From positions 45,134,610-45,198,609 of the forward strand of contig OZ024856.1 of NCBI GenBank assembly GCA_964017155.1: a stretch of 64,000 nucleotides of DNA, written 5' to 3'. Below, in pieces: positions 1-11,100 of the stretch. Origin of the DNA: Oasisia sp. SBJ-2009 (lineage: Eukaryota; Annelida; Polychaeta; Sabellida; Siboglinidae). A program made the translations under genes and the position numbers. The number at the start of each line of letters is the position of its first letter. The stretch's first letter is position 1. The notes under the pieces were generated by a model. The model was given only the letters and a program-made list of their open reading frames with translations, searched no databases and had not been told where the DNA came from.

Positions 1-394
1 AGACATCCATCCAGACATCCATCCAGACATCCATCCATCCAGACATCCATACATACATACATACATACATACATACATACATACATACATACATACATAC
101 ATACATACATACATACATACATACATACATACATACATACATACATACATACATACATACATACATACATACATACATACATACATACATACATACATAC
201 ATACATACATACATACATACATACATACATACATACATACATACATACATACATACATACATACATACATACATACATACATACATACATACATACATAC
301 ATACATACATACATACATACATACATACATACATACATACATACATACATACATACATACATACATACATACATACATACATACATACATACAA
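1..394. repeat. Tetranucleotide microsatellite (ATCC then CATA)
   Basis: A short AGACATCCATCC tract passes directly into an almost uninterrupted (CATA)n run of about 340 bases. Length polymorphism is expected. No coding signal is present. Confidence 0.97.
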
Positions 395-698
395 ATTGTT
401 CTTTTACTTTACAAATATACAACCTCCATGTACATGATGGGATGACAGTAACACCCATAGGTTTATTTAGAGACCCTCCACCATCAGTTGGACAGGGTGA
501 TATCTGTTGGAGTGGGCAGACATTTGAGCTGACAGGGCCTGATTGTCATAAAACAGCAGGGCCACTGACTGGTAATCTTATCTTGTATGGCTACAATGAT
601 TTGTCCTCAGGAAGTGCCTAGTGGGTGGACAATGTTAAAAATCTAGGCTAATTACAGATGTGTGCCAAAGCCTAGGTGTGCATGTATACAGGCATCTG

Positions 699-765
699 CA
701 CGCACGCACGCATGCATGCACGCACGCACGCATGCACGCATGCGGGTGCGTGCAAACACACGCAA

Positions 766-842
<77 letters not shown>
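699..842. repeat. Compound (CACG)n/(CATA)n/(CA)n microsatellite
   Basis: CACG and CATG units are followed by CATA units and about 60 bases of pure CA. Open frames across it on both strands are repeat artefacts. Confidence 0.95.
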
Positions 843-845
<3 letters not shown>

Positions 846-1202
846 GAAAGTTTTTGACTGGCAAAAGTTTGACCCTGTATTGTTACTATTATCAATACAT
901 TTATTTATTGGCACTATTATTATTGTTAACAGTTTTAACATATACAAAACTATTTCTTACTTTCTTAGTTATACCTATACTGTCATTTATCAGTATCATT
1001 GTAATGTAATTATACACTAGATTAATTATTATGTATTTTTATGACTAATACGTAATTTATTTAAAAGTGCTACGCTTTTTAATACTGATTTAATTTTAGT
1101 TATGTATATATCTATACATATATTTTTTTACATTTATTTCAAAACATTAGTATTTGGCTTATTGTATACAATCTTTTTAATGTATTTTATATAGTAATAT
1201 GT

Positions 1203-1262
1203 TGTGAAGCGCCACGAACGATTATGGATGTGGCGCTATACCAAATAAATGTATTATTATAA
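1203..1262 (+). mobile_element. SINE-like 3' tail fragment
   Basis: The sequence GAAGCGCCACGAACG..ATGTGGCGCTATA followed by AATAAATGTATTATTAT resembles the AAGCGC...GGCGCTATATAAAT 3' tails common to many invertebrate SINEs. A related copy lies at about 35075-35150. Only the tail is present. Confidence 0.5.
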
Positions 1263-1329
1263 AGTCACCGTAATACTCCTACATAATGTACCCTGCCCTG
1301 CTGACACCCTGTCTGTTTCACCCCCACAG

Positions 1330-1600
1330 TTCATGACAAAGAACCCGTTGAAGCGCCTGGGGTGTGTGAAGGCCCAGGGCGGGGAGCGAGCCATCCTCAT
1401 CCACCCCTTCTTCCACGAGAAGATCGACTGGGAGCTGTTGGAGGAGCGCAAAGTGAAGCCGCCATTCAAGCCAAAAATCGTACGTGTTCGTGTTTGTAAA
1501 ATCGATTGTTGGTATGCACCGTGCCTGCTGGCGTAAGCTGTGCATACGTCACATCAAACAGTTTCTTCAGTGCTGTTCATTGTTGTTCAAAGTGGAAGTG

Positions 1601-1652
<52 letters not shown>

Positions 1653-2880
1653 TGTGTTTTGCAGAAACTTTAGGAGAGATAAAATAAGCTTTATTGTCAT
1701 GTGTTTTTACTGCAGTTACAATAAAACATTGGAATACGTTGTAATGTTGGGTCGTCGTACAAGTATATTCACATGACAATAATGACTTGTAATGTAATTT
1801 ATTGAGTTTGTCATATTTTAGCATAAATAGTTTCGGAGGCTATTAAACTTTGATGTAATGAGTGACATATCTGGAAGTCTAAGAATTCCTATGGAAGAGT
1901 CGATATGGCAATGGTTCCCATTATAAGTAGCATATTCTTGAATAACCTAAATTGTACTATTGATGTTTGCGGAAAGTACCAAATAAGCATCATGCTTCTA
2001 CTTCCATTTCTACTTCTACTACTACTTTCTATTTCTTCCATTTCTAATTTTTTTCGAATTCATAACTTATAATGTTGCACGTATTATAGTGTTATATTAA
2101 ATTAGAAGTAATTATGGTTGCTTGATTGGTTGACACGCTTTCTTCCAACAGAAATCACGAACGGACGCAAACAACTTTGACAAGGACTTCACATCGGAGG
2201 AGCCAATTCTAACCCCCATCGACCCAACCATCATCAAAGCCATCAACCAGGAGGAGTTCAAGGGATTCTCGTTCATCAACTCCGAGTACGGCAAACTGAG
2301 CCTCCTCATGGATCCCCCCCAGCCGGCAGACGCACCAGTGGCGACGACTGCTAACGAAATGGTTGCCACGGTGACAGCGGCCCCGGCAACCGTTGCCCCA
2401 GTGATCACTGCCCCGGCAACCGTTGCCTCGGCAACCGTTGCCTCGGCAACTGTTGCCTCGGCAACTGTTGCCTCGGCAACAGTTGCCTCAGCAACAGTAG
2501 CCCCGGAAACAGCCACCCCACCGACAGTTGCACCGGCGGCTGTTGCTCTGGAAACAGTTGTCACGGCAACAGCTGCACCGGCAACGGTTGCTACGGATAC
2601 AACCACTCCAGTGGCCGCCCCTGTCGTTGCCACAACGGCAGCACCAGCGACCGATACCCCGGCCACCGTTGCCCCGGCAACGGTTGCCATGGAAACGGCT
2701 GTGACAGACACGAGCCCCGTTGACGAGACGGTTGTGGAGAGTTCAACGTGCTCCACAGAGGTCGCCACTGTCACCGAGATGGTGGTCGACGCGTCTGAAG
2801 CGCTGCCATCAGAGGGCAGCATCAGTCCAGTGACGGCCGAAGAGGATGCTGGCGACACACCCGAGTCCTCGTCGTCATGA
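1330..2880 (+). CDS. PRKCE/PRKCH-like: Novel-type protein kinase C (epsilon/eta class), C-terminal exons with long extra tail
   Basis: Two coding exons are seen: 1330-1479 and 2152-2880 (TGA at 2878-2880), joined in phase 0 with GTACGT donor and CAG acceptor; the gene begins left of the window. Exon one encodes the end of the kinase C-lobe, including [11 protein letters not shown] and HPFF, then [10 protein letters not shown] entering the AGC tail. Exon two continues [13 protein letters not shown], the turn motif LTPID and the hydrophobic motif FKGFSF (the S is the expected phosphosite). These match PKC epsilon and eta, lipid-activated Ser/Thr kinases acting at membranes. Family members normally stop within about 10 residues of the hydrophobic motif. 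Here the frame stays open for about 200 more residues, rich in Ala, Thr, Val and Pro, with five consecutive ATVAS units encoded by a 15-bp repeat and an acidic/Ser end ([12 protein letters not shown]). Codon third positions stay GC-rich through the tail, which favours real coding. PKC identity is near certain; expression of the full tail is inferred. Confidence 0.92.
1596..1653. repeat. (TGCG)n microsatellite in PKC intron
   Basis: About 13 tandem GTGC/TGCG units lie in the intron between the two visible PKC exons. Confidence 0.95.
1676..1800 (-). mobile_element. 3'-end fragment of a LINE (same family as the 16-18 kb element)
   Basis: The block from AGCTTTATTGTCATGTG through ACAATAAAACATTGGAAT and GGTCGTCGTA to CACATGACAATA closely matches 15700-15800, the 3' tail of the LINE in the CAMKMT intron, in the same orientation. 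Only the tail was inserted, as expected for a heavily 5'-truncated copy. Confidence 0.75.
2386..2510 (+). repeat. 15-bp coding minisatellite (ATVAS repeats) containing palindromic X-box-like sites
   Basis: Units of 15 bp encode Ala-Thr-Val-Ala-Ser and keep frame. Each junction creates GTTGCCTCGGCAAC, a perfect inverted repeat with a 2-bp spacer, at 2422-2435, 2437-2450, 2452-2465 and 2467-2480, with a one-mismatch copy at 2482-2495. Further related sites are at 2668-2681 and 2683-2696. Confidence 0.9.
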
Positions 2881-4346
2881 CAACAGAAACTGGTCTTGAC
2901 CATAGCATAAGGAAATGTGTCCCATCACATCACGGAGACTGCTCAGTCATGTCGGGCGCCAAGACAACAGTTCATTGTTCCGTGCAAGTAGAGAACAGAG
3001 GGAGAAACGATGTTGCCAGTGCCGCACCGAGTTCGAGTCGCTGGTGACAGTGGAGAGACAGCGGAGAGCCCTTGTAGAGTCACGTCTGTGCAACCACACT
3101 ACTTCGCTCCAAGTCGCGTTGCTAAGTTACACCACCAGGTGGCGCAGTGACTGCCGACGTCTGATTTGACAGCCCTCTCATGCCGCTGCTACCATGGCAA
3201 CGTCATGACAACGCCAATGCCAGCCATTCACGGATATCACGTGTGAATCTTCCTGAAGTGTGTGTCTCCAAATGCTTGGCTACCATGCCCCCGTCTTGTG
3301 TCTGTGTGTGTGTGTGTGTGTGTCACTCGGCAAAAGGTGCACATCTACGTCATTTGTCCAGTGTCAGTGAGTCACTAAGCAGCTGACGTGTCATCGATGT
3401 CGAGTCACAGACCACACAGAAGTCGTCTCACTGGTCTCCGGTCTCAAGGAGTAGACTGTGAACCACTTCCAGTCCTCTGTGTTCAGCTTAGCAAATTCAC
3501 AAATTCTTCAACTACAGAAAATAAGGCGCAAAACTCACCGATTTCGGACGGCAAACGTGGAAATTATATAAGTATCGATACAAGGAAAAGTCCCGTTTGC
3601 GTTCTCTCCAGGATATGCATTGCAGAAAGAAGTCACTGTGTGTGCGTATTTGTGTGTGCGTCCGTGACGAAATAGGGCGGCCAAGTCACCAGTGGGGTTG
3701 TCGTGTAGTGCGCGGTGGCAGACGAGGGCAGACTTGCTGTGATGTCTGCGTCATCCCAAAGAGGGCGCCACGTGTGCGGCCGATCGACCGGACGGTGCTG
3801 GCAATCGAAGGGGCTAGGCTGGCCTACGCTCCTTCTACTCAAGTGCAATATGTAATCGTTTATCTTGCCAGACAAACAGCAGTGTGTACATGCGTGCGTG
3901 CGTGCGTGTCGGCGCGTCTACATGTGCATGCGAAGTATGTGTATATTTGATATATGTTTGTACATTCTCGGCAAACTACTGTTTGTGTGTGTCGCGTGTG
4001 CGTGCGCGCGTGGCTGTCACAGTCGCGCGTCATGGCTGCTATGCAGCGAATCTGGACAAAGGCACACGCAGGGGACGATACAAATGTGATGAAGATGATT
4101 AATATAATTATATATAAATATATATATCTATATATATATCCATCAGAGTCCTGACGATTGACTGATATTTTACTGGCGTCGACAATGAGATACCACTCTC
4201 ATGAACACTCGCAGATTATGGACATAAGTCATAACGCTTTCTTTAGTTCCCGCCACCGTCGGCATGGCGATAGCTTCAAGGAGAACCATCAGGATTGCCA
4301 GTATGTGGTTCGTTCGTTTTGTAAAGAGCGTATTGAATGGGTCGGA

Positions 4347-4348
<2 letters not shown>

Positions 4349-4424
<76 letters not shown>
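4349..4424. repeat. (GA)n microsatellite
   Basis: This is about 76 bases of uninterrupted GA dinucleotides. Apparent RE/LS-rich open frames over it are artefacts. Confidence 0.97.
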
Positions 4425-4425
<1 letters not shown>

Positions 4426-7400
4426 ATGCATGACGCTTGTACCGTCAAATTATTTGCTTCATATTGGAGCTTTTCTCTGTTCCTTTTTACACGTCGCCTC
4501 AAAACATGTCCAAGTTACCTACCCAGTAGTTGGGGCAAGAACAGACGGCAAAGGATGTTATGATTAGAATCGTTTCCTGTTTCAGTCGGTGAAATACTGT
4601 GGGCAGGAAGTGATCAAAACAAATCATTTCCGCCGTTTCAGTGTCCGTCACCATAAATGTTAGTCCAATTTGTTCATGAAGTAGGTGTTATACTACGACT
4701 TTGTTTTGTTAGCTATGACATTTATTTATTTGTTGCATAATGGGTAGCCTACCTGAAAAGTCTACATTAATAATCCACGGATAAACTCTACAAATACATC
4801 CAATATCCAAACCTGTTGATGATGTTTAATTATCTTTACTTATGCATAGCTTCAAATTCCAGTTGTGTATTCTAAATTATTATTGTGTGCAGTGCACAGT
4901 GATCTTTATTATACTTCATTTTAAATTGTTAATTGATTTTCCTATCACTTTGTTTATGGTTAGATGGGCTACAAGCTTTGCATCTGCTATAACATTTGAC
5001 TTCACTCTTGAGAAATGAGCTTACATTCAGGTTAGTCTGTCCGAAGGCATGCTGTCATCTGTGTCCAGGGTTTTCATTGGTGCAATGAAAAGGAGAATTC
5101 GGTGACTGTATCGGTGAAAACACTGTCTGGTCAACCTCGAGGATTTGATATTGATGTATTAGTTTGTCTACAGTTTTATCGCGTTCTACCTTGAATATAC
5201 GTAGGGCTATTCGGCTACACAAGGAACACGTCACAAACAACTGCAGGTTTTATGCTATATATTGTATTCTATTTTGTTTTTACTGGTTTTTCTACTTTAT
5301 GGCTGCGTCAATAGTTGTGGCAATACATGAATAGAATGGAGTTTGCGCTTACCGATGGGTCGAGTGAGAGGGAATATCTAACAAATTGTTTCTGTCAGTT
5401 TGTTCAACATTGTAGATTTTATCTTCAGAAGCTGAATATCAAAAATACAGCATTCAAGTTGCAAGATTGATGGGTAATTTATACAAATAATACTAAGAAC
5501 GTACTGTACAGAGAGAGAGAGCATTAAAAGTAATAATGAAGTTTTTTAATTAGGCGAGTTTTTATGAGCTGTTGGGGATTCATTTATGATCGATCAATAT
5601 GTTGATATAGATTTGGATCTGTTTTTGTGCTCCATCGGGTCATTCTCACTTTGGAACAGTTCAAATTCTCAGTTTGCTTGCTTCTAACATACGTAGCTTT
5701 CTCCTTTGAGTGTTAGTTTCTTATGAATGTTTTGGAATTGTTTCGCTGAGACTTGGGTAGTGCAAGCAGTAATTATGTGACGTCTGGAAGCAAGTTCAAC
5801 AAAATTGTATATCACAGTGACTTGGCCAAAGAAAAAATTAAACAAAATTCAACTGACATGACAGTGTCATCCTGTTTGGTTGGAACAGTAAAGCGTTCAG
5901 TTAGATAAGAGATGCCAGTCTAATGTAGTCAACCAAACAGAGACTAAGTGAGATTGTGCCAACCGATTTTCAATTGGATAAGATGGAAAATGTGCAAGAC
6001 TAACCCACTGCAATTCTCATGTCAGTTTATTTATTATGTGTGTTTGTTTTCTCAAACATACTACTGGTCTCAGTCCATGCAAATGGTAGTTACTCTGTCA
6101 TGATGACTTGTTTGTAACCGAGATCTGACAAAAATCATGGTTGCTAATTAATTTTTAACAGTAGCTTTTATGATTCGGTACGAGTATGTGATTTCTGTAT
6201 CGGTATATTTACTCGATAAGCATGGCTGTCAATCATGGAGTTGGTCACGATGAAATGCAGTGCTTGCCTGGACCTTCTATTTATTGTATTTGTATAGTAT
6301 TTATTCCCTGTTGTTGAAAGACAACCAGTGTGCAGGCGTACGTAATGGATCAGTACGGATACTTACGGAATGATCATATGCATGATTTAAAACCTGAGAA
6401 ACTGACATCATTCGGCTTGTTTGTTCAAATTGCCAAAATATGTTCAATATTACCATAACATTTGTTAGTTTTATCGCTCGGAATCTTTGCAGTAGAACCG
6501 ATTAGACGTCTGGAGCCGTGTCTGTATTGTGAGAAATGGATGTTGACAAGGTTTTTACAATTGTTTGTATTTTTCAGAGAAATTAACATTTGCGTGATAG
6601 CAGTTTTGTATCGATATCCAACAAAAAGAAACATCACTGTTTATAGACTTTTGCTGAAAATGGCTACGACTTCTGTTTTAAATGCTGCGTTTTTATTTTA
6701 GTAGAGTTACGCCCACTTCTCTTCTGCCCAGGATTTCGTGCCTGTGATGTCAGTCTGGTCCGACTGTTGTCATGACAACAGCAACGAGTGGTTACTATGA
6801 ATGTCGTGCCGTCTCATAAGTTGAATACTCTTTGGAACGTTTTATTGTTTTAAACGTTTTGTTCAAATGCCCGACCGACAACTGTCAGATGATCGGTGAT
6901 GCATACCTTAAGCGGTGGCTTGCGAAATCTTACAAAGTATTAAACAGCAGGGGACACCTGGTGTCTGCTGTGAGAACTAGTCAGTTTGCGGTGGATCTGA
7001 GAAGCCGTTCTCATCGCGAGAATCAACAGATTTGCGTTTAGCGTAGAAACAGCATCACGACCCGACTTTTAATATACTTTTTTAACCCCCGTATGATAAC
7101 AAGACGCTGCGTGGCTAGGCAACATGCAGTTTTGTGAGCGTGCGTGCGTGTGTGTGCATGCGTGCGTGCGTGGAGTTGTGAACTGAGTTTCTGTAGGAAC
7201 ATTTCGTGCATTGTCAGTGATCTTCCAGCCAAGCTATATAACATTGGCAGAGTGAGAGCACTAGACGGCGCCACTAGTTCCACTCCCGCCATGCGGACGG
7301 GTGTCGTTTTACTTGTACATTGTTCCGATTTTCTGTATCCTGTTTTGTCATTTTAGCTTCGGGTACAAAGCCACATACAGCAAGACTCGTTTTTATAAAC

Positions 7401-7639
7401 CAATGCCAAAGTGAGGGGACGCGGCGTGACGCAACGTGACGCGACGGTCGCCATCACTCTTTGGTTGTCGTTGTTGACCGATTGGCGAGGTCAACAGCGA
7501 AGCATGCAGTGGACACGAGTCCGTGTTTTAATGACTACGTAGATTGCTTTGAGGCTATATGTTGTATATTTTGAAAGCAATAATTGTAGAGAATGGGAAA
7601 TATCTGCTGTTTAGTTTACAATGAAACTTGGCTGTTGTA

Positions 7640-7645
7640 AATAAA
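7640..7645 (+). terminator. Candidate poly(A) signal of PKC gene
   Basis: A canonical AATAAA is followed about 20-45 bases later by a GT/T-rich stretch (GTGTTCTATTGTTTGTGCTG), the usual downstream element. It is the only AATAAA noticed on the + strand between the PKC stop and this point. Confidence 0.4.
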
Positions 7646-7728
7646 TGTCACATTTTACTCGGCGTGTTCTATTGTTTGTGCTGTGCTGTGCGTCGTCATT
7701 GACAACTGCATTTTATACAATTTTCAAT

Positions 7729-7734
7729 TTTATT
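7729..7734 (-). terminator. Candidate poly(A) signal of CAMKMT gene
   Basis: AATAAA on the - strand, 370 bases past the CAMKMT stop codon. With the PKC signal at 7640 it would make a tight tail-to-tail arrangement. Confidence 0.4.
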
Positions 7735-8102
7735 GTACACAACATGTACTTGATTATACATCCATAAAGGCATTCTGTACAGGACGTGTACATGGTAGTA
7801 AAAGGACACACACACATTCACCTCACTCGTATTATATACACACACACTCGTCAGTGCTTTCAACATAGCATAAATGGAAGACTAGGTTTTTTGCAAATTA
7901 ATCTCTGGCACTACCGGTAATAGCAAACTGTCACCACTTACTTTCCTTCATGACTTTGTATCATCTGCATATAATTTCATGGATTTATCTACAGGTAACT
8001 TCATGGTATCTATGGAATTATGCAATTATTCGACCATGTGCTTCCTATCACATGTGACTGTCTGACCCCATGTCACAGTTGTTAGACTAGATGGGTCTGT
8101 TT

Positions 8103-11100
8103 TCACTGCCTTGAGTCTTCCTTGAACAGCTGCAGAAGGAGGGGGTAGTGGAGATCTCGGTCGTACTCGGCGAGTCCTTTGGAGAGGTTCTGAAACACCA
8201 CACCAATAATGAATGCGTTAAGATAATGCTAGATACAGAAAGATCCCCGAAAGATAACGCTAGATACAGAAAGGTCCCTGAAAGATAACGCTAGATACAG
8301 AAAGGTCCCTGAAAGATAACGCTAGATACAGAAAGATCCCTGAAAGATAACGCTAGATACAGAAAGGTCCCTGAAAGATAACGCTAGATACATAAAGATC
8401 CCCGAAAGATAACGCTAGATACAGAAAGATCCCCGAAAGATAACGCTAGATACAGAAACATCCCTGAAAGATAATGCTAGATACAGAAAGATAACGCTAG
8501 ATACAGAAAGATCCCCGAAAGATAACGCTAGATACAGAAAGATCCCTGAAAGATAACGCTAGATACAGAAAGATCCCTGAAAGATAACGCTAGATACAGA
8601 AAGATCCCCGAAAGATAATGCTAGATACAGAAAGATCCCTGAAAGATAATGCTAGATACAGAAAGATCCCCCGAAAGATAACGCTAGATACAAAAAGATC
8701 CCCGAAAGATAACGCTAGATACAGAAAGATAACACTAGGTACAGAAATATCCCCGAAAGATAACGCTAGATACAGAAAGATCCCCGAAAGATAACGCTAG
8801 ATACAGAAAGATCCCTGAAAGATAACACTAGATACAGAAATATCCACGAAAGAGAACGCTAGATACAGAAAGATAAAGCTAGATACAGAAACATCCCTGA
8901 AAGAATTGTGAGAAGAGCAAAAAAATGTACGCAACAGCCTAACACGAGTGGACGATATCTATGCTGGAATTGTCGTGGCACACGCAAAATAAATTTTGAA
9001 AGACAAGATCACCCATTATTCATGTGTCTCAAAAAGCTGTCATCAAGGGAAGACAACTGCAGGTTTATAAGGCAAGGAGCAGCCATTATCTCTTTTGTTG
9101 TTGCACCTCTGGGTTTGAGTTCTGCAGATACCGGTACATAAGAAGTCAGTACTGCTATTACAGATAATGAGGCAGAGACAGTATTTAGTTTTTATTTCTG
9201 TATATTCTGTATGTTTTGTGTTGAATTCCCATGAAGCATATATAAAATTCCTTTGCAAAGGCATGTTAAGATATCTAATGAAACTAAATAAGACATAAAA
9301 ATATATGATTTAGACCTTAGTTTGACTGTATGTGTTACTGTATTGTCGGAGAAGTAATGAAATTTGATGAAATTGCATTACCACACACACCCATGGTTAA
9401 ATAACAATACACATAATGATGTCAACAAAAGTTATGACATGCAATATCATGTATCAAGGCACCTGACGCAGTGTTGTTGCATTAAAGCAGGGCTGCCTAC
9501 CATTACGCATTTTCCGTACTCACTACGGAAATTGACCTCAGATTATGGTAGTACGGAAACTGGCCCTGTATTACGGAAATCAGACTTCAAACTAGTATAC
9601 ACATCTAAGAACTGCAACACTCAAGTTCATACCATGTGGTCTACCTAAAAAAATGTAATAATTCATTTGTTGCAATTTATCAGTAAATGTAGCCTGTGGA
9701 TGCTATGGCAGGGGGCAAACTCAGACTAGAGGGAAAGAAACAATTCATCAACGTTTTAATGATGTGGGATTTAGTTACAAACCCGACACATCCACCCGCG
9801 TGACCATTACGGAAAAATATTTTGTCAAGAAGGCAGCCCTGATTAAAGGTATAAAACGTCATGAAACTATATTAAATCCACATTTTTGTAAATATAGATT
9901 AATTATCTTGCTCAAACATGGACTTCACAAAGGCATTTTATGAATGCACATGAAATCATTTGAATGGAATGCACTGATGCATTGCATTCCTACACTACAT
10001 TCTGTCAATATTCTTCTAAAAACATCCTAACTACTGGATATTGCAATTTTTCACAAGAAACTGCCTTTACCTGCTGGTGAGTTCTCCAGATGTCTTCGTC
10101 ATATCTTTCTGTCCGACACACCCTGAACTTTGACCTGGCAGATGCTTCGAATGCCTCAAACGTTTTCCCTCGAGTTGGCGCAAAAATAATTGCTTCTCCC
10201 TGAGGTTTCATTATCGTGTGTAGCACATTGACAAGGTGTGGTCTGTAGTCATCGAAAAATAAGCTAAAAAGAAATATGACAGTATAAATAAATTTAAACA
10301 AATCATATGTCAACAATGGCATTATCTAAAAAATTGAAGTTTTCAATTGACAAATAATTTATTGATCAGCTAACTATATAAGTCAAGTTCAAAAATGTAC
10401 TGCAAATAAGAATAATTTATGTATGTTATATAGTGAAATAATTGTTTTTGTAGCATTACTAATGTTATCTGTATACGAAATATATTGGTTTTTTTAACAA
10501 GTATTTTTATCCAGTTGACATCTACCATCTGCCGTGACTATATACATGAGCACATACATCCTGCATAGTAATTAATGATCATTTATATACAATCTCTACT
10601 GGTCTGCTTTTGTTAATATATAAGTTGAATGGTTAATTGTTACTCACCAGTCAGCACAGATAACGTAGTCAAAAACTCCCATGAGATCTTTGAAGCACGT
10701 TTCATCATCCCACCTCAAGATCCTGTTAAAAATAACTCATCGGCTTATAACATCATAAATACTATGTTGTATGTATTGATACATGGGTTATAGCATAGTA
10801 GTATTAACACATAGCTTTATGCAGAGACCCGTCCACCCGTCATTTGGATGGATAAAAACCGTTTGTGACGGGTAGAAATATGGGTGGACAGGTAAATAAA
10901 TTAAGGCGCAAAAACAAAAAAGGTCTTCCAAAACCTTAGATATTGTCAGATATGCCTCAAAAGTGAGTGTAAATGGTGTCACGTGTGTTTGCAGTCCATT
11001 TTAGGTCTTCACAGACATTTAAAGTTTGTAAACTGGCTTAACAGTTAACATCCATGTGTCCACCAAAACATGTGTGACTGGCAATAATTTGGTCCTGCAT

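Larger units (their letters stand above)
395..1329. other. AT-rich sequence upstream of the first visible PKC exon (presumed intron)
   Basis: No exon is recognised here. The stretch holds a compound CACG/CATA/(CA)n microsatellite at about 699-842 and a SINE-like tail just before the exon. It ends in a pyrimidine-rich tract and CAG acceptor at 1327-1329, so it is probably the 3' part of a PKC intron. Confidence 0.6.
2881..7670 (+). other. PKC 3' untranslated/flanking region
   Basis: No coding exon is recognised in these 4.8 kb. Microsatellites occur at about 3299-3322 (TG), 3889-3912 (TGCG), 4105-4140 (TA), 4349-4424 (GA, pure) and 7138-7172 (TGCG). A candidate poly(A) signal at 7640-7645 makes a single long 3'UTR possible, but transcript ends cannot be seen from sequence. 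Isolated X-box-like palindromes lie at 3188-3201 and 6766-6779 (GTTGTCATGACAAC). Confidence 0.45.

Noticed and set aside
2112..2903. 263-codon - strand frame opposite the PKC tail
   Set aside because: It is the antisense shadow of the repetitive ATVA-coding exon; the + strand frame continues a recognisable PKC sequence.
8212..8905. Regularly spaced repeats that could suggest a CRISPR array
   Set aside because: Units are head-to-tail minisatellite copies without unique spacers, in an animal intron. The same applies to the arrays at 23.2 kb and 33.6 kb.
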